Shown piece after piece: positions 21,009-31,185 of a DNA stretch of 64,000 nt; position 1 is the stretch's first letter, and each line of letters starts with the position of its first letter. The notes beneath the pieces were generated by a model. That model was not told the origin of the DNA. It ran no database searches and was given only the letters and a program-made list of their open reading frames with translations. Source of the DNA: Argyresthia goedartella (lineage: Eukaryota > Arthropoda > Insecta > Lepidoptera > Argyresthiidae); the NCBI GenBank assembly GCA_949825045.1, contig OX463829.1, positions 26,010,715 to 26,074,714 on the forward strand, written 5' to 3'. The translations under genes were made by a program, and so were the position numbers.

Positions 21009-21751
21009 ACTATAGGGAATCTCCGGGCCCAACGATATCCTCTCTCAAATATCCCTGTCTATGCTTGTCAGTTGAGAATTGAGATCCTCCTATTCCACGT
21101 CTGGTACATATTCCTGAAAATTTGATGTGCTGCTTGCAATACACACCTCATAACGATGAAACAAATCTGTTATTTACATGCACATACACTGCTTCTGGAC
21201 CCACACTATGTCGTTGGAACCTCTTTAGATAACCTACTCAACAACAACATTATATTTTATTAATTTACATCCAAGAGCATCCGAGGTCTTGTACCTTCCT
21301 CCCCGGCCGGAGTTCGAACCCGAGATATCTCGTTTTCGAGGTTGAACTATCATCATTTTGCACACATCGTTATTTCAATCCCAAACGCACGTCCCGAACT
21401 CGATTGCATGTCGACGTCCCTCCGCTTCGTTTGGAAATTGCTTCGATTTTTTTTCGATTTTCATCGCTCCGTTCAGAAACGCGACGCTAATTGCTCGCAA
21501 TCGGTCGGTTTTTAATGTGTTTTTGTTTGTTTGTTTGCAAACAGCGAGGTTTCTGGACGCGTTTTTGTGGTATTTCCGTTTTGTGCGTTGGGAGTGATTT
21601 TTCAAGCAATCGTTTTTTGTGTGGTCATCCGAGTTATTCAAAGCCTAAATATTGTGTAGATTGACCGTTTTGGGAATTAGACCCGATATTTGTTGTTGAC
21701 AGGGATGAAAACATAAACCTATGTGTACCTAAATATTATTGTATTTGTATA

Positions 21752-21915
21752 GACGATCTCTGGCGTGAGCGAAAGGTCCCGCGAGAGGTCCCGGCTTCGA
21801 ATCCCCAGCGGAGAGGAGGGAAAAAATCCCCCAAGCCTTGTGTTGCTCTGTTTCTGGCTCCTCCGACACAGGTTATCCTAGTGTGGGGTCAGAAGCAATG
21901 TAAGTGCCAGTATAT
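21752..21915 (+). repeat. SINE-3 (tRNA-derived), complete head and body
   Basis: The tRNA-like head has TGGCGTGAGCG (A-box-like) and GGCTTCGAATCC (B-box-like). The body ends with CCTCCGACACAGG, TATCCTAGTGTGGGG and CAGAAGCAATGTAAGTGCC. Other members: 26692, 52525, 52885 and 60325. Confidence 0.7.
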
Positions 21916-21924
21916 AAATAATTA

Positions 21925-21995
21925 CTTGTTATCGGATGGCCAACTATGCCTCTTACACCTCGTATGGGAAACGGCGTGACTCTATATTTCACAGC
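21925..21995 (+). repeat. SINE-1 3' end fragment
   Basis: GGCCAACTATGCCTC, then CCTCGTATGGGAAACGGC and GTGACTCTATA match the SINE-1 3' end at 44875-44930. Confidence 0.6.
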
Positions 21996-22363
21996 CATAT
22001 GCTGGATACCTGAATATGTCTGTAGTTCTTTATGCTGGCTAGAAAATATAAAAGTCACGGGAGTCACGTTTTAACACAACTTTATTATACCACCATATTT
22101 TTTCAAGAGAGGGAAAAAAGGTTAGACAACCTAAAAAAACACAAAAATAACATTTTAATGTTGGTAATTCCAACAATACCTCTCTGATTTTATTCCAGCA
22201 ACACGGTACCTAATGTTGTAGGTGTCGCAAGCAAACACTTACACTTTGTCACATTACTTTTCCCATTTGTTATCGTGAACCTAAACGTTCGCTATATATT
22301 TTCACTGAATTGTTTCTCGTAACTTGGGGCTCCGTTTTTCTGGAACAATACAAAATTATATAA

Positions 22364-22590
22364 GGGAAAAATACTGATTTCCACAGCAAATATACTGATT
22401 TTCATAGCAAATATCAGGGCAAAATACTGCAGTAGCTTAGGTGAAGGGTAAAGGGGGTGAGCGAAACGAAGTATCCTTCGTATGAGGTTGACCATGTAAG
22501 AACAAAACAAAAATACATAAAACATAAAAAGTGTTTTTGCTGATCTTTTTTGCTGGGAAAATCAGTATTTTTGATGTGCGATTAAATACT
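22364..22590 (-). repeat. K repeat, short form
   Basis: Ends are AAAAATACTGATTT and AATCAGTATTTTTGATGTGC. The core reads CAGGGCAAAATACTGCAG, GGGTGAGCGAAACGAAG and AAAACATAAAAAGTG. Short relative of the K long form. Confidence 0.7.
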
Positions 22591-22624
22591 AGCCATTGTA
22601 TACCGTGCAACGAATAAGTATTAT

Positions 22625-22860
22625 TGATGTTTAGCCTGATATTAAGCCTTCCAGATCCCTGGTTTTGACATTAGTATCTGGGTATTTGAGTCCACACGTC
22701 CCTGGTCTGTGACATCTCCGACCACCCCGGCATAAACTTGTCGAGGTCATCCCGCCATCTCCGTGCAGGCCTGCCCCTGCGCTGGTAACCGTCTTGTGGC
22801 ACTCAGTCAGTGGACTCAAAGGGGGGAGGTCTTTGTCCAGCAGTAGGACACCAAAATGGC
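22625..22860 (-). pseudogene. C-terminal fragment of an insect LINE RT protein
   Basis: The minus-strand frame reads GYQRRGRPARRWRDDLDKF, then GWSEMSQTRDVWTQ. This follows the RGRPxxRWxDDL ... AxDRxxWR pattern seen at the C-terminus of many insect endonuclease-RT proteins. The motif GTCCTACTGCTGGACAAAG upstream of it on the minus strand is also typical of these tails. No RT core remains. Confidence 0.65.
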
Positions 22861-23029
22861 TAAATAGAATTAAAAAAAAACTGGATATTTTGTGGTTTTA
22901 TGTTGGAAATCCTTGAATAATAAGGATTTACTAACTTTGATTAAGATTTCTGTTCATGGTACTGGTTGAAGATAAACGCGATTTAAAAATGGGCAAGTAG
23001 GCGAAGCTGTTTATGCGCACTCCGTATGG

Positions 23030-23458
23030 AGAAACCGGCCCAGTGCGAGTCTAACTTGCTCACGAAGGGTTCCGTACCACCGTACAATGGTAGGGATGGT
23101 GCGGAGTGAATAGTTTGGATTTTACATAGCAAACTGTTGTTCACTAAGTTATTGGTGTGGCTTCTTTCACACTCCATGCACGTAACCAGGTGCATTCATA
23201 AGTTTGTATGTGGTATTAAAAGAATTGTTGTATGGGAGCCCCCTTAAATATTTATTTTATTGTGTTTCTATTACTTGTTGTTATAGAGACAACAGAAATA
23301 CATAATCTGTGAAAATTTCATCTGTCTAACTATCACGTTGTTCATGATGAGATACAGCCTGGTGATAGACGGACGGGCGGACAGACAGCGGAGGCGTAGT
23401 AAAAGGGTCCCGTTTGGCACCCTTCGAGTACGGAACCCTAAAAATGACGCGTTATGTA
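23030..23458 (+). repeat. MINE-like repeat (GTGCGAGTC ... GGAACCC), copy 1
   Basis: Starts ACCGGCCCAGTGCGAGTC, passes CACGAAGGGTTCCGTACC and GTATGGGAGCCCCCTTAA, then GACAGACGGACGGGCGGAC (here a short tract), and ends in GTACGGAACCCTAAAAA. Copies with longer (GGAC)n or (CCGT)n occur at 32335 and 56402, and a diverged one at 41605. A widespread lepidopteran interspersed repeat; non-coding. Confidence 0.8.
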
Positions 23459-23682
23459 TTGTATACCCTTTTGTATTGAAATACCTTTACCGAATTCCCG
23501 CCCCGGGTTTAAGTAACCCTAATTATAACAGATTGCCCAAAGTGATGGCTGCTAACAATGTCGTTACAAGTTATGTGCGCGGGAGTGGCTGCTTTAACGA
23601 CTTTTGTTTTCAAATCACATTCCATGTAAAGGCCTTGAAGTTAAATGTCCATACGAGTTTGGTTGTCGGTGTGTGTCTGACC

Positions 23683-23786
23683 CAACCATTTTATGACCTG
23701 GCCGACCGTTTCATGAAATAGTCTGACCATTTCATGAAAGAGTCCGACCATGAAATGGTCAGACTATTTCATGCCAGGTCATGGTT
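23683..23786. repeat. fold-back element built on ATTTCATGAAAT-like words
   Basis: Left arm CATGAAATAGTCTGACCATT and right arm AATGGTCAGACTATTTCATG are inverse copies around a short loop at about 23736-23747. ATGACCTGGC and GCCAGGTCAT form the outer ends. About 100 bp; would fold into a long hairpin. Confidence 0.7.
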
Positions 23787-24590
23787 GAATTTTATGTAAA
23801 CATGTATTTTTAAAGCATTTTTGTTTAGTACAATGTTTTATGGGGAATATTTAACTGTAGCTCTAAATAACATTATGCCAACGAATTATCTTCACTAATT
23901 ATAACCTATCGTATCCCAAAAAATTGACTACTCTACAAATAAACCATTTGATTAACAGAATAATCACCACCGACAAAAGCATATCCTAACAAAACAAGCT
24001 TATACCGTTCACAACAAATATCTGGCTTATCGAACACAAATTCCGTTTCAATACAAACATATTTGCCAAACTAAAATACTGACTTGCACTTAAAGTTCTC
24101 CATCGATATAACGGAATTCCAAAAATTCGCGCCTTTTGCTGCACCACACTAATTATTGTTATCTTTACCAAATTATATTTAACAATTGTATCATTCTTAT
24201 ACATGAAAAGCTTACCACTAAAGCGAAAGTGCATGTAACATTTTTGGCATACTAAAAATCATGATTTCTTCGGCTAATGATGAAATGATGTTGAATGAAC
24301 GGGTGTTGATCGTTAGAATATTTTTTTACAAACAAATGTGTGTAATTTTAAATTAATAAAACGGAAGAACATAAACCATGCCCAATTATTATAATATAAG
24401 AACCATAAAACCCTCAATAATTTATTGTTATAATCCCTCTAATCACAATTATCTACTATACTAAGATATCTACTACGATATGTACTATTAGGTAATTACA
24501 TATGAAATTGGCGTTTTGTATGGAGAAATTGAAGTTAACTCAATTTTCAGTAGGTACAAAAAAAATTGTATTTTTTTTAGGAATGACAGA
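23787..24590. other. no recognisable gene or element
   Basis: AT-rich stretch. A minus-strand open frame at 23986-24234 has no recognisable motif. Confidence 0.4.
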
Positions 24591-24596
24591 TCCTAA

Positions 24597-24682
24597 TTTT
24601 AGATGTCTTTTAAAATAGGGTGTGCAACTTGTGCTTAACTAAAACTTTTTTTTTTATTATTATGATTAATAAGCAGGAATAT
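24597..24682 (-). mobile_element. LINE-G 3' UTR fragment
   Basis: GATGTCTTTTAAAATAGGG, GTGCTTAACTAAAAC and ATTAATAAGCAGGAAT are the inverse of the LINE-G 3' UTR. Confidence 0.6.
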
Positions 24683-25010
24683 CCTTTTCGAGAAATCTGT
24701 CTTCAAACGACAATCATTCATCATCATCATTTTAGAAAATCATAATTACACACATGTGATTCATTGAATTACTCTATCGATGAACATGTTTCATCTCTGG
24801 CCGCAGGTATCATGATTTTTGTTTAAATGGTATGCCAGTCTCCATACAAATGTTAGATTCCTTTTCTTTTTTCTTATCTGTTTTAATAAAAAATATATAT
24901 AAAACGTCCCTATTGGCATAAAGCAAAAAAGCGGACGCCCTGCTAAAGCAAGAACTGCCTTAATCATAGAATGAAAAGTTTGAGGCTTTCATTAGATTTA
25001 ATTGGGAAAT

Positions 25011-25220
25011 ATTAAACAGCACCCCCAAAATACTGATTTGCACAGAAAATATCAGGGCGAAGTGGTGCGGCAGCTTAGTTGAAGGGGGTGAGCGAAGCGA
25101 AGCTTGTTGGGTTGAACATGTAAGAGCAAAAGGAACATAAAATGTTTGAAAGCATAAGACACATAAGTGTTTTTGTTGAACATTTTTGCTGTGCAAATTT
25201 GATTTGTGCATTTAAATACT
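25011..25220 (-). repeat. K repeat, short form
   Basis: Ends ATTAAACAGCACC and GTGCATTTAAAT, with AATACTGATTTGCACAG and CTGTGCAAATTTGAT inside them. The core keeps TCAGGGCGAAGTGGTGCGG and GGGTGAGCGAAGCGAAGC. Confidence 0.7.
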
Positions 25221-26225
25221 ACCTGATTAAATGTTGTTTTTTTTATATTGCAAATACAAATAAATATGTTTCAAAATCAGATTTATCGTTCTTTGTTTTT
25301 ATTACATAGTTTGCATTTAGTTGATTTTTTGATTGATTGATAAGGTAGATAACAATGATTGATTAAATGGTGTTTTCATTATTAAAACGTATGGACCCCA
25401 AAGATTAATAAGTGCTTGTTTCAAGTGAAACTGGGTTTAAGTTTTTGTAGTTAATAAAAAAAAAGTTAGGTTTTCATTCAGATATAAGATAATCACTTAG
25501 TATAACGGTTTTACATAAGTAATTAAACAGTTTGCAAAACTAATTTTGTTTTGTGGGTAAATTCTGAGGTGCAGTCAGTATTTTTGTTGCAGTTTTAAGA
25601 TTTTGATTTTGTTGCAGAGAGGATTTTTCTATCCTCTTCCGGTTTCAATGAGCAAAGAGTTTCGTTAACCTGAGTACATAGTTTAATACTTACATACTAT
25701 GCACAAAACAATTTTTCAACGTTTCGATGTGCGGACTTGAATGTAGTCCTACCTAATATTTATTATTTTATTATTAAAAATTAAATAGGTTTATGTACCC
25801 GTACAAAAGACTGTCGTTTTACGTTGTTCCGTGCACAATGGTATGGAACCATTCATGTCCGGGTCCGATGTCCTACTCGCACTTAACCGGTTTTATTTAA
25901 ACTAATATCTAATTTCTGTTCTCCATAGCTCACTTTGCAAATAATACCAATTATCTTTCTACAGCAAGAAGGAAAGTTCTTTTATAACATTTAGTTATAC
26001 CGTTGACACACGCAGTTAACTTATATAGTAGATACGTAACTTTGTTCAACTACTACACAAGCAACACAACCCTAAAAGGGTTACTTAGAAGCCCTAAGTT
26101 ATTCCCTACATTTTTAATATGATATGATGACTCATTTATGCACCCTTTAAGTTAGGTAGGGGGAAAAACCCATGATACAGTTACAAGTAATATGTAAACT
26201 AGGGTTAGGGGTAATTCATATAATA
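25221..26225. other. mostly unrecognised; degenerate MINE-like piece at 25795-25900
   Basis: AT-rich. At about 25795-25900 TATGTACCCGTACAAAAG ... TACTCGCACTTAACCGG resembles a short inverted MINE-like repeat. Confidence 0.4.
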
Positions 26226-26230
26226 AGAAG

Positions 26231-26250
26231 GATAAGATAAGATAAGATAA
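26231..26250. repeat. (GATAA)4 tract
   Basis: Four GATAA units followed by TTATTTATTTCAC. Read on the minus strand this would be a 3' tail of a LINE, but I see no coding sequence next to it. Confidence 0.55.
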
Positions 26251-26691
26251 TTATTTATTTCACAAAAGAGTTTACAGATTCACATAATAAAATAAGTAGT
26301 TTCTAAGGAATCAAAAAGGTAGTAAAGATTACCGGCGACCCTCACACTAGGCTAGACCTGTACCGTGAGAGCCCAGTTCTTTGACATAGGAATTACAACA
26401 AAGTATTGACTGACGGCATGAGCTTATATAAACTATTTACTGTTTAGCAGATATTTAATTAAGCTTATTAATAAATTACTTAAATCAAGAATTTTATAAA
26501 ATTGGAGTTAAAGTTAAAAGGATACTAAATAGAAATACATAAATTTAATAAAGGGAAAGGAGGGACAGGAATATATGATTATTTTCAGGAAATTTTCTGT
26601 TTCTTGATATGTAAGCGATAATAATAAGGTTAATATCCATTGTAATAATATATCGTTTATTTTTTTAACTAAGTAACATACAATCCGTTAT

Positions 26692-26778
26692 TGTGTGTGA
26701 CGTTGCGGTTTCTGGTTCCCACGACACAGGCTATCCCAGTGTGGGGCCAGAAGCAATGTATGTGCCTGGCACGTTTAT
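26692..26778 (+). repeat. SINE-3 3' body
   Basis: GTGTGACGTTGCGGTTTCTG, CCCACGACACAGGC and CAGTGTGGGGCCAGAAGC match the SINE-3 body; the head is missing. Confidence 0.65.
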
Positions 26779-26960
26779 ATGTTAACTGCGTGACTTTATA
26801 ATTAAGTATTATCATGCGTGTATCGTGGTGTACACTACATTAACTACTATGGTAGTCTCTAGAGCTCACGAAACAAGAACGGTACAAAGTCCATAAAGTG
26901 TAGGTACCTTGACCAGAACTCAACAACTGTAATGGGAACTGAAAGGATAACTAGTTAACT

Positions 26961-27027
26961 CTCCTGAGTGCTTTCATATCTTAAAATTGCCATTTGAGCA
27001 ATTTTAAGATATGAAGGCACTCAGGAG
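26961..27027. repeat. 30-bp-arm hairpin in a LINE-G copy
   Basis: Arms 26961-26990 and 26998-27027 are inverse copies with one mismatch and a 7-nt loop (CATTTGA). The centre ATTGCCATTTGAGCAATT also occurs once, unfolded, at 27136-27153, so the hairpin grew from LINE-G sequence. Confidence 0.85.
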
Positions 27028-27420
27028 ATATAATCACATACTACCGGCGCCCCGGTTTAGACTCGCGAAGGTTAGCAATTCTTTCAAGGGTCAATGCATT
27101 CTCTACTACAACAAGATACCTCTGGAGATCTTGACATTGCCATTTGAGCAATTTAAAAACCATGTTAAAGCGACTTTCGAAAAATGGATATTACAATGTT
27201 CAAGATTACTTAAATGATGGGTCTGTATGGGGTTAATGTGGCTCAACACAGACCTTGCTGTTAATAATTTTGTAATTATTTATTCCTGCTTATTAATTAT
27301 GATAATGATAATATAAATATATTTTGTATTAGTTAAGCACAAGCAATTTTTAAATGAGAACTAAAAATCAATCTGTGGGAGTTTCTACGCCCTCCTTCTC
27401 CCACAGTGGTCCAATGTCTT
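27028..27420 (+). pseudogene. LINE-G RT C-terminus and 3' UTR
   Basis: The frame at 27059-27175 encodes VSNSFKGQCILYYNKIPLEI, parallel to SNSFKGNCIRYYNKVPTDI of LINE-A, so the two LINEs are relatives. Near 27175 the frame shifts; the following bases in another frame give a YYNVQDYLNDGS-like end and a stop near 27230. The 3' UTR follows, with a perfect 9-bp stem CTGTGGGAG (27373-27381) and CTCCCACAG (27398-27406). Truncated at the 5' side by the hairpin. Confidence 0.75.
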
Positions 27421-27424
27421 TTAA

Positions 27425-27612
27425 AAATAGGGTGTGCTTAACTAAAACAAATATGTTTTTTTATTATTATGATTAATAAGCAGGAATAATTAATTACAAT
27501 ATTATTAACAGCAAGGTTTGTTTTGAGCTAGATTAACCCCATACAGTCCCGTAATTTAAGTAATCTTGAACATTGTAATATCCATTTTTTGACAAAGTCG
27601 CTTTAACATGTT
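27425..27612 (-). mobile_element. LINE-G 3' part, inverted second copy
   Basis: The inverse of this stretch matches 27160-27365 (AAAGCGACTTTG ... ATGGATATTACAATGTTCAA ... TAGTTAAGCACA). Together the two form an inverted pair with arms of about 190 bp and a spacer of about 60 bp that holds the 3' stem-loop. Confidence 0.75.
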
Positions 27613-27616
27613 CATC

Positions 27617-27797
27617 GATCTATTCCAGCGCTGCTCAAGCTTCACACCGGCGCGGGCCGCGGGCCGCGGGTCGGTCGCATTATTATTACGTTTTAAGGTT
27701 TCTTCTCACGTTTCCTCGAGACCGCAGTGCGGACCCGACCTCCTAACTCTCGAGGTCAGATCGACGATAGTGATTTCCACATTCAGATCTATTCCAG
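27617..27797. mobile_element. GC-rich insert flanked by a 12-bp direct repeat
   Basis: GATCTATTCCAG occurs exactly at 27617-27628 and 27786-27797. The enclosed 157 bp begin with a GGGCCGCGGGCCGCGGG block, far more GC-rich than its surroundings. A target duplication of an unknown insertion is the simplest reading. No tRNA-like boxes or tail were found. Confidence 0.45.
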
Positions 27798-27999
27798 AGG
27801 CGTTATAACTGAAATTATAGCTTATGTACAAAGTTATGTCATTTGACTATCAGAATTCTCAAGTTGGTCATGTTAATTATACCATCAACTATTTATTTCT
27901 TGACATTTCCTGCGTACATTCGAAGCAATATTTCTCATGGCAAATGTCAAAAATTTATAGCTTTGAAGCTGCCGAAAGTAAAATAAATACCTGGGGAGG

Positions 28000-28085
28000 C
28001 TGTTGCTCACGTTCGAAGGAAATGCTTGGAACCCACAGCCCTTTACGTCCCTCCTGGGTGGTGCTATCAAGCAACAAATCAACAC
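28000..28085 (-). repeat. short dispersed repeat (mate at 29500)
   Basis: CCCACAGCCCTTTACGTCCC with CCTGGGTGGTGCTATC is the inverse of 29500-29580. Unknown class. Confidence 0.55.
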
Positions 28086-28140
28086 TAAAATTTCCAGGTT
28101 TTCGGAAGAGATCCTGTCCAAGTATAATGGCTTGTATTTA

Positions 28141-28317
28141 ATCGCACATCAAAAATACTGATTTGCACAGCAAATAAGGATCAGCAAAAACACTTTTTAT
28201 GTTTAAAGTATTTTTTGTTGTTCTTCTCTTCGCTCACCCCCTTTACCCTTCGCTTTAAGCTACCGCAGCATTTTGCCCTGATATTTGCTGTGCAAACAGT
28301 ATTTTTGATGTGCAGTT
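28141..28317 (+). repeat. K repeat, short form with clean ends
   Basis: Terminal inverted repeats GCACATCAAAAATACTGATT and AGTATTTTTGATGTGC, extended by TTGCACAGCAAATA / TATTTGCTGTGCAA. The core has TTCGCTCACCCCCTTTACCC. This copy defines the terminal repeats of the short form. Confidence 0.8.
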
Positions 28318-28544
28318 TAATATTTCCCAAATAAAATGAAATATATGAACACACGTGTCATTGGCGATATTAACCCAAGCTGTAAAACCGCGTTAAATTA
28401 TTTAACCAAATAAAAAATAAAAGCTTGTACAGGGTTAATTAATTAAGTTAATTATTCAGGTTCAAGAGGACTTGGATGGCTTGACATTAGTGTCCACAAA
28501 GGTGACCTTTTCCCAGAATTTCCAACAAAAGCACTATTCAAGTA

Positions 28545-29290
28545 TTTATTTTATTTATTGCAAAACACAACAGATGTAATACAAAGCAATTCTTAATATA
28601 GACATCTTAATTTAAAACATGTAAAATATCCTACTAGGTGCTTTGACAGCTTTTCATTTGTGGACAGTGTATTTAAGTAAGGTAAAAACTAAAAACTAAA
28701 TTAAAAGAAAAGAAAATAACTATATGTAGGTGCTCAAACTAAGTACTTAAAGACTGTTATTCATCAGGTAAATTAGCTAAAGATTTTCGAACGTTATTTT
28801 TGAAGGTAGACAGTTTCGTAAATATGTCCAAGGTGTCGTGTTCATTAGATGTATTGTTGTAGAGACGACACATACTAGGAAGTGGTTCATGATAGGCTCT
28901 TTGCGTTCTACACACAGGTAATTCGAATGTAGTTTTCTTTCTGGTGGACCTCTGAAGAATTGGTGGAATACTTATTTTAATTTCTCTCAAAAGAGATGTG
29001 TGTAAGTTTCCATGCAATATTTTATGTAGGGTGGTTAGACTGCTAATAGATCTGCGAGTTTCCAAAGAATTCAATCCGTAGTGTTTAAGTCGCGTTTCGT
29101 AACAGCGAAGTTTGTATTTTAGGTTATTACGGTATGTCATTATTCTAAGGAACCTGGATTGTATTTTTTCTATGGTATCAATGTGTACTTTATAAAAGGG
29201 AGTAATTGCCAATGTCAGGTTAACTTTTCTGAATAAAACAAACAATCTTCCGAAGAGAACTTCTCTATAATTTCCCCAAAGATTCAAGTC
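28545..29290 (-). mobile_element. LINE-C, 5'-truncated
   Basis: The minus-strand coding end is followed by a UTR finishing in TTTTGCAATAAATAAAATAA near 28548-28570. Only the last 750 bp of the LINE are present. Confidence 0.75.
28757..29287 (-). CDS. LINE-C RT C-terminal region (partial)
   Basis: An open frame of 176 residues up to a stop at 28757. It has the layout found after the RT palm in jockey/CR1-type proteins: ITPFYKVHIDTIEKIQSRFL, then RLKHYGLNSLETRR, an IPPILQRSTRKKTTF segment, and an end FKNNVRKSLANL. This part belongs to the thumb and tail and holds no catalytic residues. The upstream RT is lost by 5' truncation, and the start methionine is incidental. Confidence 0.8.
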   Translation of the reverse strand: MNLWGNYREVLFGRLFVLFRKVNLTLAITPFYKVHIDTIEKIQSRFLRIMTYRNNLKYKLRCYETRLKHYGLNSLETRRSISSLTTLHKILHGNLHTSLLREIKISIPPILQRSTRKKTTFELPVCRTQRAYHEPLPSMCRLYNNTSNEHDTLDIFTKLSTFKNNVRKSLANLPDE

Positions 29291-29499
29291 AATATAAAAG
29301 ATAAATGAAGAAATCTTCTCAACGACAACTCAATCGAATGTCGACGTTTGGCGTTGTGATTACTTACTCTTCTTCTTCTGCATCATCTTCTTCTTTAATA
29401 TGGCGTGTTAACTTCTTTTGAGGTTAATTTTGCCAGTGTCAAGAGTATTTGAACGATCACAATTTTGGAAATTAACGCTCTTGAGAATATTTTGTTGCT

Positions 29500-29580
29500 C
29501 CGTGGCACTACCCAGGAGGACGTGAAGGGCTGTGGATACCAAGCATTTTTTTCGGACGTGAGCAACTGCCTACCCTACTT
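29500..29580 (+). repeat. short dispersed repeat (mate at 28000)
   Basis: CACTACCCAGGAGGACG, GAAGGGCTGTGGATACCAAG and GACGTGAGCAACTGCC mirror 28000-28085. Confidence 0.55.
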
Positions 29581-29699
29581 ACTCAATTCGACCGAAAATT
29601 ATGATTGTGACAGTCCTCCCATACACCAAAAGTCAGTTTAACAAAATGCGTTGATTTCGCTGTGTAAAAAGTAGAACGCAGGTAAAACAAGTAAACACT

Positions 29700-29965
29700 C
29701 CAAATTCCTAATGTCTTTATTACTGTATATATTTACATATACTTATACTGCGATTTTTTATTTGAGGCCAGAAATGTAAAAAAACAACTGTCATGTTCTA
29801 GAACAAAACCGTTGACTTTGACATTCATTTTATACTTTTTGTACTGGAAAATGACAGTTGTTTGTTTACATTTCTGGCCTCAAATTAAAAATCCTGGTAT
29901 ATCAATCGTCATTTTTTGCCACTTCTCTATATTGGACCACTGTAGGAGAAGAAGGATAGATAGAA
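29700..29965 (-). mobile_element. LINE-G 3' UTR split by a MITE
   Basis: The outer parts (GTCTTTATTACTGTATATAT on the left, GCCACTTCTCTATATTGG and ACCACTGTAGGAGAAGAAGG on the right) match the inverted LINE-G end at 52640-52725. The middle is the MITE at 29752-29893. Confidence 0.7.
29752..29893. repeat. MITE, 142 bp, with 43-bp inverted repeats
   Basis: Arms 29752-29794 and 29851-29893 differ at two positions. They contain TTTGAGGCCAGAAATGTAAA and its inverse. No coding capacity. It interrupts a LINE-G 3' UTR. Confidence 0.85.
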
Positions 29966-30282
29966 TTATTAAGGGTAGAGACAACATATCAATTACAGAA
30001 TATGGCGGTGATTGATTACCCAACGTTTTGTCCAACGTGACCTCATTTGCTATGATTGGTGAAACTGGCTTTTGGCAACACTTGAAGCCAATTTGATGGG
30101 CCGCAATGCAGGGATTGTCTTGACCTTAGAATATTAATTTAGCTAATGCCTGTCAGTTGCTGCTAGGAAGGCAGGACGATATCCTATACACGAACATTTA
30201 CGCATCGAGTTAGTGAACGTATCGAGCTGTCAGTGTTATGTACAAGGAAATGGAAAGGCGTATCTCAAGTTGACTCTCTCTT

Positions 30283-30352
30283 GGAGTATTGAATAACTGG
30301 CTAAACGAGGGCACCATTGTGCCTCTGCCATCCCATATGTGTGTGTTTTTTG
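30283..30352 (+). repeat. SINE-1 3' end fragment
   Basis: GTATTGAATAACTGGCTAAA, GGGCACCATTGTGCCTCTG and CATATGTGTGTG match the end of the SINE-1 copy at 44644-44945. Confidence 0.65.
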
Positions 30353-30515
30353 TGAGACTCTCTTATAAATAAAAATATAAACTATTGGTACTGTGAGAAC
30401 AGTAGATCACGCTTCAATTTGAAAAATTGCAAAATTGAAATCCATCCTTAGATAATACTAAATATACTAAATAAATAGGAAACTACCCCCCCTTTATTTT
30501 CGCATCTTGTTTTGT

Positions 30516-30957
30516 AGGATGAAGACCTTCGTGTGCCTCTTAAGCTAAGGATGATGACCTTCGTGTGACTCTTAAGCTAAGGATGAAGACCTTCGTGTGC
30601 CTCTTAAGCTAAGGATGAAGACCTTCGTGTGCCTCTTAAGCTAAGGATGAAGACCTTCGTGTGCCTCTTAAGCTAAGGATGAAGACCTTCGTGTGCCTCT
30701 TAACCTAAGGATGAAGACCTTCGTGTGCCTCTTAAGCTAAGGATGAACACCTTCGTGTGCCTCTTAAGCTAAGGATGAAGACCTTCGTGTGCCTCTTAAG
30801 CTAAGGATGAAGACCTTCGTGTGCCTCTTAAGCTAAGGATGAAGACCTTCGTGTGCCTCTTAAGCTAAGGATGAAGACCTTCGTGTGCCTCTTAAGCTAA
30901 GGATGAAGACCTTCGTGTGCCTCTTAAGCTAAGGATGAAGACCTTCGTGTGCCTCTT
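30516..30957. repeat. 32-bp minisatellite, about 14 units
   Basis: Units start at 30516 and then every 32 bp to 30932. Each reads AGGATGAAGACCTTCGTG followed by TGCCTCTTAAGCTA. Most units are identical; variants include GATGATGACC with GTGACTC in unit 2, AACCT for AGCT near 30703, and GAACACC near 30726. 32 is not a multiple of 3, so no repeated peptide is encoded. The right edge runs into an R repeat (CTACAGCAAACTTC). Confidence 0.95.
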
Positions 30958-31185
30958 CTCTTAAGCTACAGCAAACTTCACCCCTTTCCCCCCCTATTTT
31001 CCCCCAAATAAATAATTGCGATCAACTAAATTTTTTAATTAAACCAAGAAACATGGGGTCCATTTTTTGTCAAAATCGGTTGAAAAATGCGACCTGAAGG
31101 CGAGAACATACTTTCAGATGGACAAAAGCATTTTTGGCCAATCTCGAAACTGGACGCTTCGCGCGCTCGGTCAATGTATGATTAA
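30958..31185 (+). repeat. R repeat
   Basis: CTACAGCAAACTTCACCCC, AAAATCGGTTGAAAAATGCG, ACCTGAAGGCGAGAAC and CAATCTCGAAACTGGACGC also occur, in order, at 32815-33025. Non-coding. Confidence 0.65.

Noticed and set aside
27608..27808. CpG-rich promoter or exon
   Set aside because: The GC-rich part is small and enclosed in an exact 12-bp direct repeat, which favours an insertion.
27824..28141. 105-residue plus-strand frame
   Set aside because: It overlaps a dispersed repeat (28000-28085) and runs into a K repeat; no motif.
30516..30957. CRISPR array
   Set aside because: Units are directly adjacent with no spacers, in a eukaryotic repeat context.
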